From contig JAFSVB010000003.1 in the NCBI GenBank assembly GCA_017450325.1, positions 1 through 34,761 on the forward strand: a DNA stretch of 34,761 bases, given 5' to 3'. Shown piece by piece: positions 7,681 through 15,740 of the stretch (position 1 is the first letter of the stretch; each line of letters begins with the position of its first letter). The notes under the pieces are model-generated. The model saw only the letters and a list, made by a program, of their open reading frames with translations, did not search any database and was not told the DNA's origin. Position numbers and translations under genes: made by a program. Origin of the DNA: Bacilli bacterium (GTDB lineage Bacteria > Bacillota_I > Bacilli_A > RFN20 > CAG-826).

Positions 7681-9758
7681 GGCGCGTCCTCACCAAAAAC
7701 GGATACGACAGAGAAGACGTCATTCAAGACGGCAACCGTTTTCTTTTAGGCAACGGCCATCTTGGCTATCGCGGGACGCTGGAAGAGCATGATAAAGACG
7801 ACCTCACCGGCTTCATCCTCGCGGGCGTCTATGACCAGCATGAGGACGATTGGAGAGAAAACCTCTCCCTTCCGAACCCACTCCATTTTCGCGTATATCA
7901 AGATGATGAGGAAATCTCTCTCCGCACGAAAGCGCCTTTGTCCCACGAGGTTCAACTCGACATCGAGAAGGCCTTATTCCACCGTCATACCGAATTCGAG
8001 CCTTTCGCCCTTTCGTCCATGCGCTTGCTTAGCCATGACGACGACTCCTTGCTTCTAGAAGAGATAACCTTGCGCGCGAATAAGGGCGGGACCTTCCGAC
8101 TCGAGTATGGGCTCGACCGCGACATTGCGGATATGCATGGCCCCCATTTCCGGGAAACCTGGGTGGAAATCGGCGCGAACTGCATCCTTTTTCATGGAAA
8201 GACCAACGAGGGCAAAACGCTGCATGTGCGCGCTTATTATGAGGGGATTGAGGGCGAATATGACGGCAAAACCCGCTTCTTTTCCAAAACGTTAACCCTA
8301 AAAGAAGGAGAGGAAACCTCCTTGCGCATCATCGCGAAAGTCTGTGAGGAAGATGAATCAACCGCCTTCCGGAATAGCGGCTTTGAAGATCTGAAGTCCC
8401 GCTCCATCCAAGCCTTTCAAAAGAAGCTCTCCGCGATTGCGGTGGAGATCGATGGCGACGAGGAGCTCGACTTCGAGATGGCCTATTCCATCTACCACGC
8501 CTTGATCCTTGGGGACGAGAAGCGCGTCCGCTCCATCGCGGCCCGCGGAGTTTCCGGCCAAACCTATAAAGGCGCCATTTTCTGGGACACCGAGATCTTC
8601 CTCCTTCCTTTTTATGTCCTAGCGAATCCCATCATCGCGAGGAACCTCTTACTCTACCGCATCAACACCTTGGAAGGGGCGTTAACGAAAGCGAAATCCC
8701 TCGGATTTGAGGGCGCTTATTACGCGTGGGAATCCCAAGATAGCGGGCTAGAGGCCTGCCGTGCGGACAATGTGACCGACCCGGTGACGGGGGAGACGGT
8801 CATCACCTATTTCGGGACGAAGCAAATCCATATCTCCGCGGACATCGCCTATGCCTTCGATCGCTATATCGAAGCCACGGGGGACGCGTCCATCTTAGAA
8901 GAAGGCGGAACGCGGGTCCTTCTGGAAATCGCTCGGTTCTTCCTTAACTATGCGCGCGCCGATGAAGATGGCGTCTACCACATCGACGACGTCATCGGCC
9001 CCGACGAATACCATGAGCGCATCGATGACGAAGCGTTCACGCTCGGGATGGCACGCAGGGTCCAGCAGACCATCTTGCGGCGCGTCGACCCTGAAAAACT
9101 CGACGAGGAATCTCGTGGTTTGTACCAGAGAATAATCTCCGCAAAATGGGCCTCGCCCAAAGAAAAAGAGGGGATTTACGAAGAATTCGATGGGTATTTC
9201 GCCTTAGAAGACGTCGACGTGGCCATGCTGAAGAAGCGCGTGAAGAACCCGCAGGACTATTGGGGTGGCAAAAACGGCATCGCGACCAAGACGACCGTCA
9301 TCAAGCAAGCCGACGTCATCGCCTTGCTAGCCTTATGCCCCGAGGACTACGACCTGCAGACGGTGCGCAAGAACTATATTTACTATTTCTCCCGCACGGA
9401 GCATGGTAGCAGCCTAAGCGCCTCGATGCATTCGCTTCTTGCGGTGCGACTCGGGAGGTTAGAGGAGGCCTATGACTTCCTTCGCGCCTCCTCCGGGATC
9501 GATCTTCGCGGCGCGAATAAGCTCTATGCGGGCGGCGTCTATATCGGGGGCACGCACCCCGCCGCCAACGCGGGCGCTTACCTCGGGCTCATCTATGGGT
9601 TCCTCGGCTTCCGGCAAAAGCAGGGGAAGGTGACCTTAGACGTCCATCTCCCATCCCATATTCGGAAAGTGCGGTTCTATTTCATGAATCAAGGAACCCG
9701 TTACGAAGGGCTCGCCTACCAAGACGGGCATTACGAAATCAAGGAGGCAAAGCAATGA
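7677..9758 (+). CDS. Glycoside hydrolase family 65 phosphorylase, copy 2
   Basis: A second GH65 enzyme of 693 residues, shorter than copy 1 and clearly not a recent duplicate. The probable general acid is Glu444 in VIGPDEYHE, and the phosphate loop is HGSSLSASMHS near residues 575-585. FWDTEIFLLPF and QIHISADIAYAF are typical barrel segments of the family. The region around residues 358-378 (AWESQDSGLEACRADN, then a DPVTGE loop) differs from copy 1 and should shape another acceptor site. Start and stop both lie in ATGA overlaps with the neighbours. Two different phosphorylases in one operon suggest sequential attack on an oligosaccharide with two linkage types, or two alternative substrates; this is inference. 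Confidence 0.92.
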   Translation: MRRVLTKNGYDREDVIQDGNRFLLGNGHLGYRGTLEEHDKDDLTGFILAGVYDQHEDDWRENLSLPNPLHFRVYQDDEEISLRTKAPLSHEVQLDIEKALFHRHTEFEPFALSSMRLLSHDDDSLLLEEITLRANKGGTFRLEYGLDRDIADMHGPHFRETWVEIGANCILFHGKTNEGKTLHVRAYYEGIEGEYDGKTRFFSKTLTLKEGEETSLRIIAKVCEEDESTAFRNSGFEDLKSRSIQAFQKKLSAIAVEIDGDEELDFEMAYSIYHALILGDEKRVRSIAARGVSGQTYKGAIFWDTEIFLLPFYVLANPIIARNLLLYRINTLEGALTKAKSLGFEGAYYAWESQDSGLEACRADNVTDPVTGETVITYFGTKQIHISADIAYAFDRYIEATGDASILEEGGTRVLLEIARFFLNYARADEDGVYHIDDVIGPDEYHERIDDEAFTLGMARRVQQTILRRVDPEKLDEESRGLYQRIISAKWASPKEKEGIYEEFDGYFALEDVDVAMLKKRVKNPQDYWGGKNGIATKTTVIKQADVIALLALCPEDYDLQTVRKNYIYYFSRTEHGSSLSASMHSLLAVRLGRLEEAYDFLRASSGIDLRGANKLYAGGVYIGGTHPAANAGAYLGLIYGFLGFRQKQGKVTLDVHLPSHIRKVRFYFMNQGTRYEGLAYQDGHYEIKEAKQ

Positions 9759-11542
9759 TCAAAGGAGCGATATTCGATCTCGATGGGGTGCTCGTGTTCA
9801 CCGACCGTCTCCATTACGCCGCCTGGAAGAAGCTCGCGGACGAAGAAGGAATCCCCTTCAATGAGGAGGATAATCTCCGCCTGCGTGGAGTCTCGCGCAT
9901 GGAGTCGCTGGAGATCATCCTCGAGAAAGCCACCAAGACTTATACAGACGAAGAAAAGGAAGCTTTGGCCAAGCGCAAGAACGACTATTACGTCGCCTCG
10001 CTTTCCTCGCTGACCGAAAAAGACGTCAAAGACGAAGACCGCCGCACTCTGAAGGCGCTTCGCGACCAAGGCATCCTCCTCGCGGTCGGCTCTTCCTCCA
10101 AAAACACGCGCGCCATTATGGGCCGAGTGGGGTTGTTTTCCTATTTCGACGCCATCGCCGACGGCACCATGATCCATCGCAGCAAACCCGACCCCGAAGT
10201 CTTCCTCCTCGCCGCGAAAAAACTCTCGCTTCCCCCTGAGGAATGCATCGTCATCGAGGACGCCGAGGCGGGCATCGACGCGGCCAATGCGGGCTGCTTT
10301 GATTCCGTCGGCATCGGTCCCGCCGCCTCGCTGCAGAAAGCCCGTTACTCCATTTCCTCTCTTTCCGATTTATTGAAATTGCTCGAGGATTCGCGCAAGC
10401 CCGTGCTCCGCCTCGAGCACGTCAAGAAGGTCTACCCCAACGGCTTTGAGGCGGTCCACGATTTCTCCTTGGACGTGCAACAGGAGGAGTTCGTCGTCTT
10501 CGTCGGTCCCTCCGGATGCGGCAAATCCACGGTCCTACGCATGATCGCAGGCCTCGAGGACGTCACCGAAGGCTCGATTTATTTGGGCGAAGAGGACATC
10601 ACCGATAAGGAATCCAAGGACCGCAACATCGCCATGGTCTTCCAAAACTACGCCCTTTACCCGCATTTGACGGTCGCGAAGAACATCGCCTTTCCCCTCG
10701 ACCTCGAACGGGTGCCCTGGAAGCATTTCTTCGATTTGAAATACCGCAAGCAGCGGAAGCAGCGCATCCGCGAGGCCGTCGAATCCGCCGCCGAGCGCAT
10801 CGGCTTAAGCGATTACCTCAACGTGAAGCCTGAGAACCTTTCCGGTGGCCAGCGCCAGCGCGTCGCCTTAGGCCGCGCGATCGTCCGCAACCCCCGCGTC
10901 TTCCTCCTCGACGAGCCCTTATCGAACCTCGACGCGAAGATGCGCGTCTCCATGCGCGCGGAGATCAGCAAGCTCCACGATAAGCTGCGCACCCTCTTCG
11001 TCTACGTCACCCACGACCAAGTCGAGGCCATGACCATGGGCACGAAGATCGTCATCATGAAGGATGGCTACATCCAGCAAGTCGGTAGCCCCGAGGATGT
11101 CTTCCTCAACCCCGTCAACCGCTTCGTGGCCGGATTCATCGGCACCCCGCAGATGAACTTCCTTCGCGCGGAGATCCATCGCCGCGGAACGATATATACC
11201 GCGACCATCGCCGGCAAGGAACTGACCCTTCCACCAGAGAGAATGAAGCGCTTCAACGTGAAATACCTGGACAGAACCGTCACCCTCGGCGTGCGCCCGA
11301 AAGCCGTGAAGGTGCAGGGCGACCTCGGCTATGACGAGCAGGGGTTCGCGGGCAATATCTCTTTGTTCGAGCAGCTTGGCGAGGACACGCTCGTCTATGT
11401 TTCCTTCCCAGAACTTGAAGGCGACCTCATCGTCTCCACCTCGGGGCTAGGCCGTTTCTTTAAGGGCCAAAGCGTTGGACTATCGCTCGATTTAAGCGGC
11501 GTCTGTCTCTTCGATGAGCAGACTGGGGACTCGCTCCTATGA
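9755..11542 (+). CDS. Fusion: beta-phosphoglucomutase + sugar ABC transporter ATPase (MsmX/UgpC type)
   Basis: One uninterrupted 595-residue frame carries two enzymes. Residues 1 to about 212 are a HAD-family beta-phosphoglucomutase: DLDG near residues 8-11 with the nucleophile Asp, GSSSKN, KPDPEVF, and the metal-binding EDAEAG. It would turn beta-glucose 1-phosphate from the GH65 enzymes into glucose 6-phosphate. From about 217 on is a complete import ATPase: Walker A GPSGCGKST at 251-259, signature LSGGQ at 362-366, Walker B Asp386/Glu387, H-loop His420, and a TOBE-like regulatory end from about 460. The linker is only a few residues. A GTG at 10403 with GAGGA 13 nt upstream could allow a separate ATPase to start internally. 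The ATPase would serve the two permeases. Domains are certain; one polypeptide in vivo is likely. Confidence 0.93.
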   Translation: MIKGAIFDLDGVLVFTDRLHYAAWKKLADEEGIPFNEEDNLRLRGVSRMESLEIILEKATKTYTDEEKEALAKRKNDYYVASLSSLTEKDVKDEDRRTLKALRDQGILLAVGSSSKNTRAIMGRVGLFSYFDAIADGTMIHRSKPDPEVFLLAAKKLSLPPEECIVIEDAEAGIDAANAGCFDSVGIGPAASLQKARYSISSLSDLLKLLEDSRKPVLRLEHVKKVYPNGFEAVHDFSLDVQQEEFVVFVGPSGCGKSTVLRMIAGLEDVTEGSIYLGEEDITDKESKDRNIAMVFQNYALYPHLTVAKNIAFPLDLERVPWKHFFDLKYRKQRKQRIREAVESAAERIGLSDYLNVKPENLSGGQRQRVALGRAIVRNPRVFLLDEPLSNLDAKMRVSMRAEISKLHDKLRTLFVYVTHDQVEAMTMGTKIVIMKDGYIQQVGSPEDVFLNPVNRFVAGFIGTPQMNFLRAEIHRRGTIYTATIAGKELTLPPERMKRFNVKYLDRTVTLGVRPKAVKVQGDLGYDEQGFAGNISLFEQLGEDTLVYVSFPELEGDLIVSTSGLGRFFKGQSVGLSLDLSGVCLFDEQTGDSLL

Positions 11543-13203
11543 GGAGGAAGTTCCTCGTCCTATTGGCCTTGTCGTTGCTATCTTGCCAAGCACCTCAAGG
11601 CTCTCCCACAAGCTCCTCAAACCCCCAAAGCGAGGAGGGTGTTTCCTCGTCGGTTTCTGCTAGAGAGCCTTCCTCCCAAACCCCAATCAGTGCAGAGTCT
11701 AGCCAGGAATCCATCGAGAAAGACGAGCAGGGGTTCATCGTCCTTCCACAGGGGTATTTGACCCACGAAGAGCGTCCTCATTCTTTTGGCGCGGACGTGC
11801 AAGAAAAAGAAAAGAGCGGGAATTTGCGGCTATTTTTAGGGGATGAGCCGGTTCCTATCTATAACGTCTACGTCAACCAGACCCATCGATGGGACCCAGA
11901 GGCGAAAGGCAGGACCCTCGCGGGCGTGGCAAGCGTTTCCGTTTCCACCGGGGCAATTTTTACCCTTGCCTGCACATGGGTGATTGAAGGGCGATGCAAG
12001 ATTTCCCCGAGCAACAAGAACGTGAGCCTATCCTTTGACGAGGCTCACCGAACCGTGCGCTTCGAGCTAAGCGAGCCCGGGGATTATCTGGTGGAGTTTC
12101 GCGGCGGGCGCGCCCTCCATCTTTTCGTCCATGAATACGAGGAGGCATCTCCTTATGACGAGAGCAATTCCATCTATTTTGGGCCAGGCGTCCATAACAA
12201 GAACAATGACTCTCGGCTTCGCGACTCGACCCTAAGGATTTCCTCTGGCGCGACCGTCTACCTCGCGGAAGGGGCCTTCGTGGAGGCGGCCTTCGTCTCG
12301 ACGTCGGCCTCAGGCTTCCGAATTCTCGGTAAAGGGTTCGTCGATGGTTCCGTCTTCGACCGCAACGCAAGTATGGGTTCCCGTTTTATCCCGTTTGATT
12401 TCTCCGATTGCCGCGATTTCCTGCTGGGGGACTTCGCCGTCCTCGACCCGGCGGGTTGGTGCTTCAATTTGTATTTCTGCGCCGATTTCAAACTAAATCG
12501 CGTTAAGGTGATCTCCAGCCGCTCCAATGGCGATGGCATCTCTTTGCAATCCTGCAAAAGGGTGGTGGTGGATGGCTGCTTCCTCCGCACCTACGACGAC
12601 TCGATCGTCGTCAAGAACTATCCGCGCTGGAACAACCGCTCCATCGAAGGGGAGACGGAGGACATCGAGGTGAAGAACTGCCTCGTCTACACCGACCTCG
12701 CCCAATGCCTCGAAGTCGGCTATGAGACGGTCGGGGAGAAGATGGAGCGCATCCATTTCCACGATATCGTCATCCTCGCCGCGACCCATAAGGCCGCCCT
12801 TTCCATCCATAACGCGAACAACGCCCACCTCAAGGACGTCCGCTTTGAGGACATCGTCATCGAGAACCTGCAGACGGGGCAAGGGGATGGGACGCCGCTA
12901 CTTTTGGAATTCACCGTCGCCCATTCCCCGACTTGGTCCGACCAGCATAAAGTCACGGGCCTTGGGGACATCGATGGGGTCCTCGTGAAGAACATCCGCG
13001 TCCTCTCTGGACTAAAGACGCCGCGCATCGCCATCCAAGGCAGCATGGAAACGCGCTCTGGTTATCCAGCCGCACCGCATAAAATCACCAATGTAAGCCT
13101 AGAGAATATCCTTTTGCAGGGCGAGAGGCTTACGAGCGAATATCCCGCTTTTTCCTTGGCTTATGCGGAGGGGATCACCCTGGATGGCGTGACGATTTCC
13201 TAG
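11539..13203 (+). CDS. GH28/GH49-like parallel beta-helix lipoprotein, probable glycan hydrolase
   Basis: This 554-residue protein has a lipobox (LLSC, Cys16), then a Ser/Thr/Pro/Gln-rich linker to about residue 65, then a beta-sandwich and right-handed beta-helix domain. YFGPGVH near residue 215 resembles the entry of GH49/GH28-type folds. Candidate catalytic acids are Asp332 in SNGDGIS and Asp353-Asp354 in YDDS; their 21-residue spacing matches the NxD and DD motifs of GH28 polygalacturonases. The GH28 histidine motif GHG is not seen; the matching region reads LEVGYE. The substrate is therefore open: an alpha-glucan (dextranase-like) would fit the downstream phosphorylases, pectin less so. 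It begins in an ATGA overlap with the fusion gene and ends the operon before a hairpin terminator. Confidence 0.8.
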   Translation: MRRKFLVLLALSLLSCQAPQGSPTSSSNPQSEEGVSSSVSAREPSSQTPISAESSQESIEKDEQGFIVLPQGYLTHEERPHSFGADVQEKEKSGNLRLFLGDEPVPIYNVYVNQTHRWDPEAKGRTLAGVASVSVSTGAIFTLACTWVIEGRCKISPSNKNVSLSFDEAHRTVRFELSEPGDYLVEFRGGRALHLFVHEYEEASPYDESNSIYFGPGVHNKNNDSRLRDSTLRISSGATVYLAEGAFVEAAFVSTSASGFRILGKGFVDGSVFDRNASMGSRFIPFDFSDCRDFLLGDFAVLDPAGWCFNLYFCADFKLNRVKVISSRSNGDGISLQSCKRVVVDGCFLRTYDDSIVVKNYPRWNNRSIEGETEDIEVKNCLVYTDLAQCLEVGYETVGEKMERIHFHDIVILAATHKAALSIHNANNAHLKDVRFEDIVIENLQTGQGDGTPLLLEFTVAHSPTWSDQHKVTGLGDIDGVLVKNIRVLSGLKTPRIAIQGSMETRSGYPAAPHKITNVSLENILLQGERLTSEYPAFSLAYAEGITLDGVTIS

Positions 13204-13205
13204 GG

Positions 13206-13258
13206 AAAAAACGCCGAGGACATTCTTGGATCTCAGGGGTGCCGCCTTGGCGTTTTCG
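13206..13258 (+). terminator. Terminator closing the carbohydrate operon
   Basis: AAAACGCCGAGG (13208-13219) can pair with CCTTGGCGTTTT (13245-13256), a 12-bp stem with one G:U pair. It starts 4 nt after the TAG of the beta-helix lipoprotein gene, and the A-rich 5' arm gives U residues at the 3' end. The loop is long (25 nt). Confidence 0.6.
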
Positions 13259-13314
13259 CTTGCCTCATCTTACATAAACCGCTTTCTTTCGTCCGACTAT
13301 TTTTTGGCACTTCC

Positions 13315-13341
13315 TATCTTCACCCTTATGGGTGTAAGATA
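13315..13341 (+). promoter_or_regulatory. Dyad just upstream of pnp (5'-UTR hairpin or operator)
   Basis: TATCTTCACCC (13315-13325), TTAT, then GGGTGTAAGATA (13330-13341) form an inverted repeat of 11 bp with a single bulged T. It ends 30 nt before the pnp start. Read as RNA it is a stem-loop in the pnp leader; read as DNA, its right arm contains TAAGAT (13335-13340), a possible -10 box. pnp leaders in E. coli carry a hairpin used in autoregulation, so the position is suggestive. Confidence 0.45.
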
Positions 13342-13371
13342 TGCCCGTTGCAAACAAGAAAGAGAGTAGTA

Positions 13372-15615
13372 ATGAAAAAAGTATTCGAAACTGAATTCGC
13401 CGGACGCCACCTCAGCGTCGAGTTCGGCGAGATCGCCAAGCAAGCCGATGGTTCGGCCTTCGTCCGCTTTGGCGACACCGTCGTCCTCGGCACCGTCTGC
13501 TGCGCCGACGAACCCAAGGAGGGCGACTTCTTCCCCCTCACCGTCAATTATGAGGAAAAATCCTATGCCGTCGGCAAAATCCCCGGCAGCTTCCTCCGCC
13601 GCGAAGGCCGCGCTGGCGAACACGCCACGTTAGCCGCCCGCCTCATCGACCGCCCGATCCGCCCGCTTTTCGCGGATGGCTTCCGCAACGAAGTCCAGAT
13701 CGTGGCCACCGTCATGTCCGTCGACCGCGACAACACCCCTGAGATGACCGGCATGCTCGCCGCCTCGCTCGCCCTCTGCACCTCCGACATCCCCTTCGAC
13801 GGCCCCGTCGCCGGCGTCTACGTCGGCCGCGTCGATGGTAAGTTCGTCATCGATCCCACCGAGGAGCAGCGTGAGCTCTCCGATATCGACCTCGCCGTCG
13901 CCGGAACCAGCGACGCCATCATGATGGTCGAAGCCGGCGCCGCCGAAGTCCCCGAAGAGGAGATGCTCGATGCCATCATGTTCGGCCACGAGGCCATCAA
14001 GGAACTCTGCGCCTTCCAGAAGAAAATCATCGACGAGATCGGCAAAGCCAAGCGTGAGATTCAGCTCTATGCACCCGACCCGAAGGTCGTGGAGGACATC
14101 GAGTCCCGCATCGGCGCTCGCCTCGTCAAAGCCATCTCCATCTTCGACAAGCTCGAGCGTCAGGATGCCGTCGACGCCCTCAAGAAAGAGATCATTGACG
14201 ACTATGATTCCCGCGAATACGAAGACGAGCACGACCACAAGATGTCCATGCTCATGGTCGAGGATATCCTCGAGGGCATGGTCGCCAAGGAAGTGCGCCG
14301 CCTCATCACCGAGGAGAAAATCCGTCCCGACGGCCGCAAGGTCGACGAGATCCGTCCGCTCGATTGCCAGGTCGACCTCCTTCCCCGTGCCCATGGTTCC
14401 GCCATGTTCACCCGCGGCCAGACTCAGGTCATCGGCACGACCACCCTTGGTCCTTTAAGCGACAAACAGCTCATCGATAACCTCACCGGTGAGACGGAAC
14501 GCCGCTTCATGCATCACTATAATTTCCCACCCTATTCCGTCGGCGAGATCGGCCGCATGGGCGCCCCTGGCCGCCGCGAGATCGGCCATGGCAAGCTCGG
14601 CGAGCGCGCTCTTAGCTATGTCCTCCCCTCCGAGGCGGAATTCCCCTATACCATCCGCTGCGTCGCCGACGTCGTCGAGTCCAACGGTTCGTCCTCCCAG
14701 GCTTCCATCTGCGCCAACTGCATGTCCCTCATGGCCGCCGGCGTCCCCATCAAGGGCATCGTTTCCGGCATCGCCATGGGCCTCATCAGCTCGGGCCCGC
14801 TCGATGGCAAGCATCCTTACACCATCCTCACCGACATCCAAGGCCTTGAGGACCACTTCGGCGACATGGACTTCAAGTGCGCCGGCACCGCGAAGGGCTT
14901 GACCGCCCTCCAGATGGACATCAAGATCCACGGCGTCACCCGCGAAGTCCTCGCGGAAGCCCTCGCTCAGGCGAACAAGGCCCGCGCCGAAATCCGCGAA
15001 GCCATCGCTGCCTGCATCCCCGAGCCGCGCAAGGAAGTCTCCAAATACGCGCCGAAGATGCTCACCTTCAAGATCGATCCTTCCAAGATTCGCGAAGTCA
15101 TCGGCAAAGGCGGTGAGACCATCCAAGGCATGATCCGCGAGTGCGATAACGCCGCGATCGACGTCGAGGACGACGGTACCATCACCATCTACCACGCTAA
15201 CCAGGAGATGATTGCCAAGGCCAAGGCCATGATTGACGCCATCACCAAGGAAGCGGAAGTGGGCGAGATCTATGAAGGAACCGTTACCCGCGTCGAGGAT
15301 TACGGCGCCTTTGTCAACCTCTTCGGCGAGACCGATGGTCTCTGCCATGTCTCCCGCTTGAAGTGGGACTACGTCGACAACGCCAACGACATCGTCAAGG
15401 TCGGTGATACCCTCAAAGTCGTCGTCATCGGCATCGAGATGGGCAAAGTCAAAGTCTCCCACCGCGAATTCGAGGAAAAGCCCGAAGGCTACGTCGAGCG
15501 TCCTGAGCGCGAAGCCAAGCCCCATGGTGGCAAGCCTCATGGCGACCATGGCCGTGGCGGTGACCACGGACACGGTCCCGACCGTCGTGGCGGAAATCGC
15601 GGCGGACGTCACTAA
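13372..15615 (+). CDS. pnp: Polyribonucleotide nucleotidyltransferase (PNPase)
   Basis: PNPase degrades RNA 3'-to-5' with phosphate and can add tails; it works as a trimer in the cytoplasm. The 747-residue sequence shows the family order: first RNase PH domain (from residue 1), helical domain, second RNase PH domain with the catalytic GDMDFK around Asp498, KH domain (GKGGETIQGMI near 578-590), and S1 domain (from about 631). An extra C-terminal tail of about 30 residues (717-747) is rich in His, Gly, Asp and Arg. The ATG at 13372 is preferred over an in-frame TTG at 13348 because an AAGAAAGAGAG Shine-Dalgarno-like stretch precedes it and MKKVFETEFAG matches the usual N-terminus. Codons are strongly C-ending, as expected for high expression. 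A terminator follows. Confidence 0.98.
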   Translation: MKKVFETEFAGRHLSVEFGEIAKQADGSAFVRFGDTVVLGTVCCADEPKEGDFFPLTVNYEEKSYAVGKIPGSFLRREGRAGEHATLAARLIDRPIRPLFADGFRNEVQIVATVMSVDRDNTPEMTGMLAASLALCTSDIPFDGPVAGVYVGRVDGKFVIDPTEEQRELSDIDLAVAGTSDAIMMVEAGAAEVPEEEMLDAIMFGHEAIKELCAFQKKIIDEIGKAKREIQLYAPDPKVVEDIESRIGARLVKAISIFDKLERQDAVDALKKEIIDDYDSREYEDEHDHKMSMLMVEDILEGMVAKEVRRLITEEKIRPDGRKVDEIRPLDCQVDLLPRAHGSAMFTRGQTQVIGTTTLGPLSDKQLIDNLTGETERRFMHHYNFPPYSVGEIGRMGAPGRREIGHGKLGERALSYVLPSEAEFPYTIRCVADVVESNGSSSQASICANCMSLMAAGVPIKGIVSGIAMGLISSGPLDGKHPYTILTDIQGLEDHFGDMDFKCAGTAKGLTALQMDIKIHGVTREVLAEALAQANKARAEIREAIAACIPEPRKEVSKYAPKMLTFKIDPSKIREVIGKGGETIQGMIRECDNAAIDVEDDGTITIYHANQEMIAKAKAMIDAITKEAEVGEIYEGTVTRVEDYGAFVNLFGETDGLCHVSRLKWDYVDNANDIVKVGDTLKVVVIGIEMGKVKVSHREFEEKPEGYVERPEREAKPHGGKPHGDHGRGGDHGHGPDRRGGNRGGRH

Positions 15616-15640
15616 TCCCCCTTACATGAACCACAAGGAA

Positions 15641-15668
15641 GCGCGGTGAAAGCCGCGTTTTTCTTTCG
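15641..15668 (+). terminator. Rho-independent terminator after pnp
   Basis: CGCGG (15642-15646) and CCGCG (15653-15657) form a short GC stem with a 6-nt loop, followed directly by TTTTTCTTT. It lies 26 nt after the pnp stop codon. Confidence 0.8.
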
Positions 15669-15740
15669 CTTTGGAAAAAAAGGAACGTTTTTCTTCGATA
15701 CTTTTGGATTTCGTGACTATATGTGAGTAGGAGGTGTTTC

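Noticed and set aside
14455-15612. 385-codon minus-strand frame opposite pnp
   Set aside because: Shadow of the pnp codons with no independent promoter, ribosome-binding site or motif.
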